Positions 22,401 through 33,461 of a stretch of 64,000 nucleotides of DNA are shown piece by piece. The notes beneath the pieces were generated by a model that saw only the letters and a program-made list of their open reading frames with translations, was not told the origin of the DNA and did not search any database. Origin of the DNA: Bugulina stolonifera (taxonomy: Eukaryota > Bryozoa > Gymnolaemata > Cheilostomatida > Bugulidae); assembly GCA_935421135.1 (NCBI GenBank), contig OW285193.1:4954496-5018495 (forward strand), written 5' to 3'. The stretch's first letter is position 1. Every line of letters starts with the position of its first letter. The position numbers and the translations under genes are program-made.

Positions 22401-25400
22401 TCATATTACATGCATATTGGAATGGTTTTAAAATGGTGGGAAGAATTAGAATAGGAATGAAATTGCAAAGAGTGCTTCAGGTTGGATTATCTAAAGAAGA
22501 CCTATAAAACTTGCTACAACATAAAAATTTATTAGAAACCAAATTTTTGTTTCATTTTATTAAATTATAAACATATAAATAGCTTTATTTATGAAAACAC
22601 TGAATTATAATAATAATATTAATAATTCAGTATTTTCATAAGTTAAGTTTATAATTATTATATTAAAAATTATAATCATAATGTAAGCCTGTCTTTTGAA
22701 CTTCAGAATCATTGAGAATAAACAAATCTTCTAAGCTTTTAAGTGACGTGACAGCTTTTAGACAACAGCTTTGATATGCTATGCTTCCGGTCAGCGTGTG
22801 CCTGGCTATGTCATTGGTACCACCATCAGTAATATTAGAGGGTGCAGAAGGCATAATTATAATACAATATTGATATTAAAAACCTAATTTACATTTAGAA
22901 ATAAAATAAATAAATTTGACCCATTGATTTTAATTTTGAAAGTTGCCGAGTCTTTTGCTTGTCTGTACTGTGAGAATTGTTTGGCTTAACAGCTAAATTA
23001 ACATCCAATAGACTAATAATGGAAACATTATTTGTACAAGCAAATAATTATAATATCAATGAGTGAATTTTCATTTGCGCGGTGGTTGTCATTGACATTA
23101 GAGCCTTTATATAAAATAGCTATCCACTGTTGAGGAGGCTTTAGTACACTGCCAATATAGCTCAGGAATTAGTCAGAGTTTGGGCTATCACTAGTGGCAA
23201 TTGGCATAGACACGACAGTCAGTAGACATCGAACTACTTTAAAAATAAGCGGTGTGTAGCATTATATTTAGCAAAATTCCCCAGGATTTGCGACGCTCAA
23301 CCTTTTTTCAGCCAATGTTTTGGAAAATCCAAAGAAAATAATAAATAAATTTTTTTGGAGCAGCAATTTCCTAATTCCCGGGGTATAAATCAGGACATTG
23401 GGACAGTGTAGGGACAATTTTCAAATCCCGGGGGTGTCCCGAGAAACCCGGGACACTTGGCAAGTATGCTAGCAAGTTCCACTATTATTACAATATACAT
23501 GTACATGTAACTGTTTACACTAACAATTTGGAGTTGCACACCCTTTCTATATAATGTGTAAGAAAGGGCAACTCCCAATTCTCAGTAATAAAATCTACAT
23601 TGTACTATAATTCAAATTCTAACAAGATAATTAACCTATTACAAGGAAGGCATGCTTGCATAAGTTATATCAAAAAGTGCAGAACCAGGGTTCATACAAA
23701 ATCTTGTTATATATTTTTGATTTTCAAAACTGTGGTATTAGCCAGGCATGCACTCTCTTTAGGTTGACAGGCTGTTCTTATTGTATTACATAATATTACA
23801 TAATACAAAACGTCATGCAGTTGTGGTACTAAATAGGTCTGCGTGTACATTTGCACATGATAATAATAAGCCTATAGCTAGTTGGTAGGGGTGATAAAAT
23901 TGCACAGAAAAAGATCTCTGGCTTTCCAGAGCACTAAAATATAAATGAGCAGAATGGTTACATGTTCCTCTAAATATATTTGTCACAAACCATGACTTTA
24001 TGTCACTACAAAGGTAAACTATTCTTTGCTGCAGTAAAGATTGTGCTGACAACATAACATTTCCTTTCACAACTTGTTTTAACTATTATCAGTTTTAACT
24101 TTATATTTGCCTTTTCCTGACAGAAAAACATTGGTGGTGACTTACATAATAGCGTGAACTTTGTAGCTATCCAACAACAAAGCACTACAGAAGGTGTTGA
24201 TCTTTATTATAGTTGCCTACTCTTTCATTCTTATAAGGAGAGAATAGACAACTCCTTATATCATATAAATCTTAACCAATATCTAGGCAATAATTAAACG
24301 GTCTGGTAGACAGGAGGCATCCATGGTTGTACTGCAGCTTTGACCTGACTCCGGCATGCCAATAAAGCTCATGAGCTGTGAACTAAGGCTAAGTCAATAA
24401 AGCTCATGAGCTGTGAACTAAGGCTAAGTCAATAAAAACATTCCACACGAATGGTATGCATGAACACCTGCTCCCAAACTAGCTGGCTATGTACAAAAAA
24501 GTAGCTTGTGTATACTGACTATAATGATGTCCTTATATCCTGATTATTATACTTAAGCAAGCCTAGGTGTATATGCCATAAATATCAGCTAGTTGTTCTA
24601 CACTACATGTTGGTCTAAGTGAGTTATTTTAGGCAAATGATACTAAAAATAGTTTAAAAAGTCCACACCTTACCCTGATGTAACCAGATTAGTTCAAATT
24701 CAAGTCATAAAGCTCATAGGCTCATAAGTAAACACAGTAACCATTGATATAAATATAAATGCAATTTTATTTATATATTGTCATGCAAATATGTATGACA
24801 ATTATCATACAAATATGTATGACAATTTATATTGACCATTTTTATTTAGGAATTATAATAATCGTGGTATCATTGCTGATGTATATCACTTTGCACTTTG
24901 AGAGATATTTAAAAAATAGCATTATATCTCAAAGTACATACATGATGACTCATGCATGTGATGACTCATGCATGTGATGACTCATGCATGTGATGACTCA
25001 TGGTATAGGTGGAGATCAGGCTAACGCAAGCATTTTGGCATTGTGCTCAAAGATTTTACTTTTAGCATAATATATACAAGCAATATAATAATATTATGTG
25101 ATGGAGACTATTATAATAATATTATTATTATCACATAACTAAATATTATTATGGCCTACACTGTGTAATCAAATTTGTGGGTTGTATTTTTTTAAATTTG
25201 TTCCCATCTATTAGTCTTATTGCGACTATAGTCTCTTAGATAGATTTTGTACAGAGCAGAAATAGTGCAGCATCATACATGTGTTTTGGAAATTTCATTT
25301 CAATTATTGCTATCACCTTGTATTATACATGTTCACATTTAATATTATGTGTCTTCATAGCTTTTGTCATAAGTAATAGTAGTAGCAAAATAACTGATAG

Positions 25401-28400
25401 ACCTCATCTAGAAGTCCGTGTTTTCGATTAGACAAGCATACCATTCTACACTCATTGTGCTCATGTTTCATGCACTGACATTCACAATCGCGTGTTCACA
25501 ACCATAGAATTACTTAATTCCATGTTCACAAAATCTCCCTCATGTTAGGTGCAGTAATGGAGAAGTTTGGATAGCCTTAGTTCCATGTTTGTGCTTGGCA
25601 TTTGGAGTAAGAATGGTTGACCAATGAAATAATATATAGGTAAAACAACTTCTCCTGCTTCATTTTGGCAAAGAAAAAAGGCTATCTCAAATTTCTCTAC
25701 CAGTACACCTAACTCCGTGTCAGAGATGGAATGGGACTCTTTGCCTGAGAATAAGGTTGTAAAGACACTTCTGTTCATTACAACATTCCTCTAGGTCTAC
25801 CTTCTGCTTTACAGTACGTTCTTCAGAAGGCCAAGCTTCTCTCCAGATGGCAAATTGGTGGCATATCCTTGTGGCTGTCATGAACTGGAGAATGATACCA
25901 CCATGGATGATGCTGGGAGAACCTCTGATGCAGAAGACAAGATGATACAAATAAATGTGGTTTACATGTTCCAACACAACGACCTTGAGAAGTGAGTTCA
26001 TGTTTCTGTGGTGTGTAATGTATACTGTAGTGTATACTGTAGTGTTTACTGTAGTATTTACTGTAGTGTTTACTGTAGTGTATACTGTAGTGTTTACTGT
26101 AGTGTATACTGTAGTGTTTACTGTAGTGTGGACTGTGGTGTGGACTGTAGTGTTTATTGTAGTGTTTACTGTAGTGTTTACTGTAGTGTGGACTGTAGCG
26201 TTTATTGTAGTGTTTACTGTAGTGTTTACTGTAGTGTTTACTGTAGTGTGGACTGTAGTGTTTACTGTTGTGTTTACTGTAGTGTTTATTGTAGTGTTTG
26301 CTGTAGTGTTTATTGTAGTGTTTGCTGTAGTGTTTATTGTAGTGTTTACTGTAGTGTTTACTGTAGTGTTTACTATAGTGTGTAGTGTACACTGTAGTGT
26401 GTAGTGTAAATTGTAGTGTGTACTGTATGCTGTAGTGCTGTATACTGCAGTGTATACTGTACGCAACACCGTACTATATAGTTTGGTACATGCTGTACCA
26501 GATTATCTACTGTAGACACTACCTTCTAATCAAATAGATGGATTATTTCATTAGATTAACGTACATTTTTATGATTAATGTATTCTTTAATCTCCCCTTT
26601 TTATTAATCAGTTGGTAGTAATATATGTGTGTGTTACTTCCGTTCAACGCCAAGTATCACATGACCATATATTATTATATATATTCACATAGCCAGCTAA
26701 TCCGATTTCTGTTTTTTGTTCAATCCATTTAATCTGTTATAGAGATATAAATCTGACATGACACTGTTAACTATAAGTAATAATATTTTATCTAATACGT
26801 ATTCTCGACTCAGCCCTGTCATGGTATAACTTTAATTATTACAAAAAATATGGGACATGTTGGTATAAGGGCGAGGTAAAACATCATACTTCCCTATAGC
26901 AACACAATAAACACCATTGTGTAATAAATTATTTGCATGCTGGGAGTTGACAAAGACGTCCAACTTAAAATTTATCCATATGTCATCAGTGTGATTAATG
27001 CAAAAAGTGTAGAATTTGTGGAACTTTTTTTCTAAATTGAGTTTGGGTCAGTTGATCAGCTGTGAAACTGCCTGCCTCGTGGCATGAGCGCCGTGCCCTA
27101 CCTCTATCATCTCTGTTACTCTTCTCATGTCCTCTTCTGAATTTGCTTGCTCATCCAAACTATCACAAATATTTCTTTCCCAGTCACCTTCGTCCACTCC
27201 CACTACACCTCATACATATACAGTGTATATCTTAGACTCTCATTTAACTGACATACGACCTCTACTCTGCCATTTTGCGTTACTCTCCCAAGTTCATGTC
27301 TCTTGAATTGAGTGGTTCACTACAAGAATATAATATTTACTATTATTTAATATTATTTAATTAATATTATAATGTAAACTTTGATTCTGTATCCGGACTG
27401 AATAACACCTCGTACTGAGTTGGTAACTAATTAGTGTCTTCGCGACCTCTTGGACCACCCTGGATCCCAAATAAAAATCCAAAAATGGCTCAAATGGCTA
27501 TTGGCACGCATTTGCATAAAAGTCAGGATTTTGCTTTTGGGCCGGTGTGAAGTGGACTAGAAAATGTTTTAGCAAGTTGGCATAAATAATAATGTGTAAC
27601 CTGTAAGTGTATTAAAAGTTAGTACATACATGTAGATTGTTCATAGTAGTTATAAATATTTACAATGGTTGCAATGTAATTCTGCATAAAATTTTGACTT
27701 GAGCTTTATTCCTAAAGATATAGAATAGTGGTAGGCTATAACTGTAGTAGTAAGGGATTCAATTGAGAAGTTTTGCATATAGCCTACACTGGTTAAAATG
27801 TAAGCTGGATTTGTTAAATATTTAATTTGAGCAGAAGATGAATGGATCCCTAAAATTAGTTTTTGAAAATAGCAGTCATCATAAAATTGTCCCTATTGGA
27901 GGTCGTTGAATAGAATTCTGGAAAATCGCAGAGATTTTCTAAACTAAACTTTATAAATTATATTATGTTCTTTTTAGCAATTAGCAATAGTTTGATATAT
28001 TTATATCAGGATGTTAATGTTGGTTGTCTGACAGCGGGTGTGGCTGTTTGCTGGAGACCCAGATATAACACGTTCTCTTCTGTTCTTGTCAGGGATGTCT
28101 CTAGCTGGTATATCTTACCATAATAAATACCACTAATTCCATTTAATCCATCTAATCCCCACATTTTATTTAATCTCCAAGAGTTAGGTTTAGCTATCAC
28201 TCCATTAATATATCCATTAATCCAGGTATTATCTTTCTTATGTACTGAGAAATTCTTTCATTTTTTTATTTTCTGGGAGAATTAGAAAATGTTTCTTAGG
28301 TGTCGCCATGTTTTATAGGAGCAAGTACACATCAACCACTGAGGTAGTTCTTGGCAAAATGGATTTATAGTGTAAAATAAATAAAGGATTTCTTTTTCTC

Positions 28401-30232
28401 TGTTGTATAAATTATGGTCAGTCTTTCAATGAACATGAGCTTTTTGTTTTTCCAAGTTATGTTGCTGGTGTTTGATTTCCCACCAATTAAATTGCAGATG
28501 GTTTTCAATCTCATGCATACGTATTGTCTATATACAATATGGCCTCAAGCTATAGTTTTGGGTTCATACTCGGTCTCATGATGCCAGTGTGGTGAGGTGG
28601 AGTAGGGCGGGTGGGGTGGGACACCCTTCAATTTTGCTCACTAAATTTTCTAAGAACTGCAGATAATCAGTTAACAGCAGTGCCTATGTGAACCCACCCT
28701 TCTCCATTGGTATATTTACTTGTATATACTCTATACACATAGCCTATGCTTTATGCCATTTTAGAATCTTCCTCTCCTTGTCTGCCTAGTATTCTCATAT
28801 GAAAGAATTGTTTAGAGTTGTCTACTCTCTTCACAACAATTGCAAGCACATCATGATGTATGTATTGGCCTTAGCATGATTAAACCTTGAACCAGATGAT
28901 TGGCTGTTCATAAGAGCAGCATTGGCTGTTCATAAGAGCAACAACTCCCTTCCCATAACTCTCTGATTTTCAGGCGGGGCTAACATGAAGCAGATAAAAA
29001 TTGAATAATATCACAATGAATGAAAGGATTTTATGCTATAATTTGTACAATACTATATTTATTTTATCTGGCATTTAGTGTATTGTACACGTATTATATA
29101 CATGTATGTATATATTATTTTTTGTTTGATGTATTTATATTATTTACTTGTAATCATTGGATAATTCACAGTATTATTTACAGTGTAGTTAGTAAAGACG
29201 CAGTTAGGTTAATCTTAGAATTTATCATCACACAGTTTGTGTTAGCTTATAAGCCTACCAGTCTTCTAATTAACATACTTGGTAATTGATAAGTTGGTAG
29301 ACTTTATCGCTTTATCTTTTATGGAATTATGGTAAAATGTATTTATAGCCTGAGTTCTTATATTTGTAGTCCAGTGCTCTGCCTACCAACTGGCAAGTCG
29401 CCAGCAATCGCCGTTAGATTCTGTCCACAGCTGTTTCAACTTCGGAGCACCGATTCTTTATTCAGGTGAGACTCCATTGTCGCCATTTTAAGTGTTCCAC
29501 TACTTTATGAACTATTCTGTTGTATAATAATAATACACTGTATTATTCAGGCTTCCTTACCGCATGGTCTACGCTGTGGTAACACTGGATAATGTTCTAC
29601 TCTACGACACTCAGCAGTTGTCTCCCTTTGCCTGTATCAACTCCATACACTATGAACAACTAACTGATGCATCATGGTATGTATTAGACGATTATATATG
29701 TAGCATATCATATCCTAGTGTAACATATTATCATATCCTGGTGTAACATATCATGTCCTAGTGTAACATATCATGTCCTAGTGTAATATATCGTATCTTA
29801 GTGTAACATATCATATCCTAGTGTAACATTATATCCTAGTGTAACACAACATGCTACTGTACATGTAATATAATGGTTTCTTTCAGGGCTAAAGATGGCA
29901 GCTACCTCATTCTCTCCTCCATAGATGGTTTTTGTACCATTGTAACTTTAGATGTAGATAAATTGGGAGCCGTTTACAGAGTACCCACATCTAGCCAGTC
30001 TACACCTAACGAGTCCATATCTAACGAGTCCATGCCTAACGATACCACAATTAGTAAACCTTCAAACACTCTTGTCTGCCACACGGCATCGACTAAGAAA
30101 ATTCAAGTAAAGAACTCTAATGCCACCCAAGTCACCACTGCCGAGGACTCTAATACCACTCAAGTCACCACTGCAGAATACTCTACTACCACTCAAGTTA
30201 CCACTGCAGAATACTCTAATATCAATACATGA
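16445..30232 (+). CDS. CHAF1B: Chromatin assembly factor 1 subunit B (CAF-1 p60), WD40
   Basis: Ten exons join in frame: 16445-16469 (tentative), 18004-18164, 19425-19557, 20091-20247, 20695-20895, 21626-21763, 25815-25991, 29370-29465, 29551-29676 and 29887-30232 (TGA), about 519 residues (human 559). The WD40 propeller is clear: INWH near the start, [53 protein letters not shown] (exon junction), MDNTSYVWDT, YVQGVAWDP, FFRRPSFSPDGK, LPYRMVYAVVTLDNVLLYDTQ and WAKDGSYLILSSIDGFCTIVTLD. These match CAF-1 p60, which with CHAF1A and RBBP4 deposits H3-H4 behind replication forks. The C-terminal tail is short and Thr-rich, with three 11-residue TQVTTAE repeats. A basic STKKIQV stretch could be a degenerate ASF1-binding B-domain. 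Exon 1 (donor GTAATA) is a guess, though its phase fits; without it the protein could start at M18054. A polyA signal follows at 30634. Confidence 0.95.
18176..18760. repeat. 18 bp minisatellite starting 11 bp after the CHAF1B exon 2 donor
   Basis: About 30 copies of an 18 bp unit (GGACTAGTAGACATATGG and variants) fill the start of intron 2. The unit is a multiple of three, so both strands show long spurious ORFs (MGTSRH-type and MSTSPH-type). They are not genes: they have no other protein context and end with the array. Confidence 0.95.
19860..20090 (+). repeat. Tandem copies of the 3' splice site plus start of CHAF1B exon 4
   Basis: Four units of about 50-60 bp precede exon 4. Each contains a pyrimidine/AG acceptor-like end, then a copy of the first 25 or so bases of the exon (for example ACGGACGTTTATTCCTATGG, compared with ACAGATGTTTATTCCTATGG in the true exon), then a GTATATG that could act as a donor. 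A more decayed fifth copy ('actatttaaatggaaactgtaagtg') may lie near 19785-19815. Each copy can still be read as the WD motif LFLW-[KE]-L. Confidence 0.88.
21180..21625 (+). repeat. Ten 44 bp copies of the CHAF1B exon 6 acceptor and exon start
   Basis: Ten units of about 44 bp precede exon 6. Each has TATTATATAG followed by GTCAGCCATAGTGTACAGTA and CTAAG, identical or nearly so to the acceptor and first 25 bases of the real exon at 21626. The unit then diverges to TACATG instead of continuing into AAGTTTGAACC. Read in the exon's frame, each copy meets TAG at the next acceptor. Confidence 0.92.
22167..23468. mobile_element. 1.3 kb non-autonomous DNA transposon with 8 bp target duplication
   Basis: The ends are inverted copies of CATACTTGCCAAGT, followed by a CC(T/C)GGGT motif on both sides. 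A perfect 8 bp duplication CTAGCAAG flanks it (22159-22166 and 23469-23476). An 8 bp duplication points to the hAT or P superfamily. The interior has no supported gene; the GC-rich left end produces spurious minus-strand ORFs. It contains an internal palindrome at about 22585-22645. It sits inside CHAF1B intron 6. Confidence 0.87.
24358..24432. repeat. 35 bp direct duplication
   Basis: Two adjacent identical copies of a unit beginning CAATAAAGCTCATGAGCTGT, in CHAF1B intron 6. Confidence 0.85.
24946..25000. promoter_or_regulatory. Four phased AP-1-type sites (TGACTCA)
   Basis: Perfect TGACTCA heptamers start at 24946, 24962, 24978 and 24994, exactly 16 bp apart, in a TGATGACTCATGCATG repeat. 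TGACTCA is the core site for AP-1 and related bZIP factors. They lie in CHAF1B intron 6 just after a hairpin (24893-24936). This may be a simple repeat that happens to contain the motif, or an intronic enhancer. Confidence 0.55.
26010..26430. repeat. 12 bp minisatellite starting near the CHAF1B exon 7 donor
   Basis: About 35 copies of TGTAGTGTTTAC and variants begin some 25 bases after the exon 7 donor at 25992. Long ORFs on both strands across this array (TTVNTTVN, HYSKHYSK, FTVVFTVV, SVYCSVYC types) are artefacts of a unit length divisible by three. Confidence 0.95.
29705..29860. repeat. Short tandem array in CHAF1B intron 9
   Basis: Seven or so copies of a roughly 20 bp unit (CATATCCTAGTGTAACATAT with variants) fill most of the 210 bp intron between exons 9 and 10. 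Confidence 0.85.
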
Positions 30233-30633
30233 GATCAGTGTGCACACTGTTTCCCTGTGTGTACATATGCAGTGCTGCATGGAAACACTGTATATGTAGA
30301 TCTGCAGCATGGAAACACTTTATATGATGCTATAATTACATGACGTATGTGTAATTTATACACTTCTGGTGGATGGAGACCAATACCCAATGCATCAATA
30401 ACCAATTTTGTTTCTGTGTACAGTTGATGATAATAGGATATTTACTTATAACTTGTAATACCTTGTTCTTCTTCACTATTATGACTGCATCTTTGGTTAC
30501 AGCCCCCTTACTAAAAGCTGCTTTTTGCTTTTCTATGCCTGGGAACACAGGCTATTATCCCTTTTCTAGTGCTTGATTACCTGCAACTCATGCTTAGTAA
30601 ATTTTGTATCACTCTTTTATTTTGGTAATAACT

Positions 30634-30639
30634 AATAAA
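30634..30639 (+). terminator. Polyadenylation signal of CHAF1B
   Basis: AATAAA about 400 bases after the stop codon, with T/GT-rich sequence just downstream. Confidence 0.55.
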
Positions 30640-30659
30640 GCAATATTGTGGTATCTCTA

Positions 30660-31350
30660 ATATATCACCCGTAGCTAGTCTAATGCTCCAGTAGTAATAG
30701 CAATGACATTATAGCAATGGAAAGGCAGCTGGTAGACTGGTAGTCCTTCAAAAATTTCTAGAGGATGAAGTTGGGTTAGGACCAGCCCATCAATGCCGAT
30801 GTTATCGTTGACAAATAATTTTATAAAACAATCTATATTTTTTGTCACATTTTAATAATAATATGTTATCAACTAGACAACATGTGCTACATGGCCTCAT
30901 TGTATTTGCTGAGACTACAAGTATATCTTGTCATTCTAAGTTGTTCACCAATAATTCAGTCTAGACTAAACAGTTAGTCCATTCCTCTCGACTATTTTAA
31001 TATCAAAAGTTGTCTCATTTGTTCCATTGCCTCCCACCCTCTGCAGGCTTCTACTGTGACATAAACACAAGGCCTGGCAGGCATCAACTCTCTAGTCTGT
31101 ATGTAATAATATACATGCGCACATTTTCAAATCAAAGTTCTACAATTTGTTACACACTTACAAGGCGGTCATGTCCATCTTTACAATAATAATTCTATAT
31201 TTAATTACGGATATGCCTGCATCATACATTGTATTTATTTACGTACAGACATAATATAATGTAGTAGTCTAACTGTAAATATGATTTAAAATACTAATAT
31301 ATTAAAAATATATATATATGTAAATATATTACATATGTATATATATAATA
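30660..31350. other. Gene-free intergenic stretch
   Basis: AT-rich sequence after the CHAF1B 3' end with no supported gene. It ends in a TA-rich microsatellite (about 31290-31350) that adjoins the ribozyme dimer. Confidence 0.6.
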
Positions 31351-31360
31351 TATACTCAAT

Positions 31361-31406
31361 CTGCATACAGTGTACTGTTTCGGTGTTTAACACCTCATCA
31401 GTGCAG
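31361..31406 (-). ncRNA. Hammerhead ribozyme, copy 1
   Basis: On the minus strand all core elements occur in order. Stem I is CUGCA / UGCAG. Then comes CUGAUGA, stem II GGUGU-UAA-ACACC, GAAA, stem III CAGU-AC-ACUG closed by the A15.1-U16.1 pair, and the cleavage triplet GUA. G10.1-C11.1 is present. Predicted self-cleavage falls between plus-strand positions 31366 and 31365. Stem III is short (5 bp with a 2 nt loop), as in the minimal hammerheads of Penelope-like elements and retrozymes, which may act as dimers. Confidence 0.85.
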
Positions 31407-31609
31407 CTCAGAGATATGCCTGGGAGCACACCTTAGCAATACTGTATATTTACAGCAAAGCGTATTTAAAAGGTGTGAAATCCACTGAACCAAAGTTCTC
31501 AAGCTGCCAGAGACAGCGAGAATTGCGTAATGCCACCAGTTCAGTGTATCTCCCAGGTAAAGTGCTCAAGAAATTGGTATTGCTACCAATTTCGAGCGTA
31601 ATACTCAAT

Positions 31610-31655
31610 CTGCATACAGTGTACTGTTTCGGTGTTTAACACCTCATCAGTGCAG
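31610..31655 (-). ncRNA. Hammerhead ribozyme, copy 2
   Basis: Identical over all 46 bases to the first copy, with every core base and the three stems intact. Predicted cleavage falls between plus-strand positions 31615 and 31614. Its position 249 bp from copy 1 defines the monomer. Confidence 0.85.
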
Positions 31656-31799
31656 CTCAGAGATATGCCTGGGAGAACACCTTAGCAATACTGTATAATA
31701 TATATGTATAACAATAATAATAATATAATATACATGTATATGTATATATGTAATATATATACATGTAAATATATTTAAAATATTATTTAAATAAACACA

Positions 31800-33440
31800 T
31801 GTAAAGTTTCAACTTCATACCAGTTGTTTGTAAATGGGTGAATGGTGCCCGCAATGAAACCCATCCATTGGATCACAACTGTCTTTTGTATTACTTTGTG
31901 GTTTCTGCTACAATACAGTCATGTAACTAGACCTCACAGTCAGTATACTGTACACTCACCAGACAAATGTAATTGCTATTCTTTGTAGTAATTAATTTAC
32001 TGTTTGTGTTCAGCTCTTCATGCTGAATATCATAATTTAGATTTTAGCAATATTTCTTGTATATGGGTGGTTCTAAAGTATATCAGGCACAAATATTTTT
32101 GTATCTGATGATCAAAGTGATAAAACCATCGTTAATGGATATGTAATATTATATTTATGAGCTTTATGAGCTGAGTTTTATTTCTTTATACCAATTCAGA
32201 CTGCTGGCAAGCCACACTTATTACATCTTACTTGATTTTTATTTGATCACTATCAAATCTGTACAAGATAATACTGTAGTACATGGACATATAGATAATG
32301 GAGGAATGGGTCTGGTCTTGCTATTGCTATGTACATGTAACAGCCATTAAGCTCTGAATATAAATGATACTCGTCACTCTCACAACTCGAGGTAAAGAGT
32401 TATCTTCTCTGTACCAATTATTTCAATTAACCACATGATCCATTGGCTAAACTTGTAGTGGATTATTTTAGTACAAGACTGAGAGCGTCAGCTCTAATAT
32501 ACTCTCTTAACCACAAGATTTTAATGATGGCATGTAATCAACCAGATTATCATTGATCCTTTTTGATTAGGATAATCTTCTCTTTGCTTTACCAATCTCC
32601 CTATGATTAGTGGTGTCACTTGAATTTCTACATAAATCTTATTAAGAATTAAATCCAAGTAGTTAATCCTGCTTACTGGTATTAGCTGAGGGAACTATTG
32701 ATCTAATAGCCTATAATAGCCTTAGTAGTTTAACCCAAAGTACTGTGGGAATATGCATAGGTCCCTAAACATACTGGGTGGTGTGTTTTAGCCTAACTAT
32801 CCTGACTGATGAGTGGTTTTAATGGGTGCTTGCTGTCTCTTGGAAAATATAGGTTATGCAGCTAACTGCTATAATTGGAAGAGCTGAAGGGCACTTAGCA
32901 TTCGTGTTAAATTAATACTACATTCTGTGAAAAATATAATTTTTCTAATTTTCCAACTGCTTTGTTGTGAGCAGCATGCATGCTATGGTTGTATTACTGG
33001 GATTTGATCAAAAAAGAATGATTACTATTATACTACAGATTTATTTCTATAAATTAATACAATATAAAAGTGATAAATAGTATTTCATATACATTCTTTT
33101 GTGTAAACCGAACCCTGAAAAGGCAAATAAAATTAATGGATTATTGAAATGCCATGGCATTAAAATTTACATTCAAATATTAAACTATAGATATTACATT
33201 CTAACATCCACTCTTTAGAATCATGTGGAGAATATGGTATTAGGTAGTTGTAGGCTGCTGCCTGCTATCTGTGTCACCATAGTAACGGAAAAGCAACCTC
33301 TTACCATAGCAACAGGAAAGCAACGCTGCCTCACATTCTATGCTAATAAAATAGTCTTCACAAAGCTTTAAGGAGCACATGCAGATTTTTAGAAAAAAAA
33401 TGTAAGAAACATTTTGTCACAGATGTCATCGTTAGTAAGC
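31800..33440. other. Gene-free intergenic stretch
   Basis: AT-rich DNA with no supported ORF, RNA or clear repeat. It should contain the 3' UTR of the glycine-rich gene that ends at 33462. Confidence 0.55.
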
Positions 33441-33461
33441 ACTGATGTCTAGAGCACAAGT

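Larger units (their letters stand above)
31352..31697 (-). mobile_element. Retrozyme-like tandem dimer with hammerhead ribozymes
   Basis: Two direct copies of a 97 bp sequence (31352-31448 and 31601-31697), differing at about one base, lie 249 bp apart. Each holds a complete hammerhead ribozyme on the minus strand. One unit between the predicted cleavage sites is 249 nt (31614 down to 31366). Tandem, ribozyme-bounded units of this size are the hallmark of animal retrozymes, non-autonomous retroelements linked to Penelope-like elements that give small circular RNAs. TA-rich microsatellite flanks both sides. No ORF is present. Confidence 0.78.

Noticed and set aside
25720..26469. 249- and 189-codon ORFs rich in NTTVNTT or HYSKHYSK on the minus strand, with counterparts on the plus strand
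   Set aside because: Produced by the 12 bp minisatellite in CHAF1B intron 7; part of each simply runs antisense through exon 7.
27104..27210. Minus-strand coding-like segment (reading about 35 acidic residues ending before a GTAGGG)
   Set aside because: It has a plausible acceptor and donor but no partner exons or recognisable family, and it lies in a CHAF1B intron on the opposite strand.
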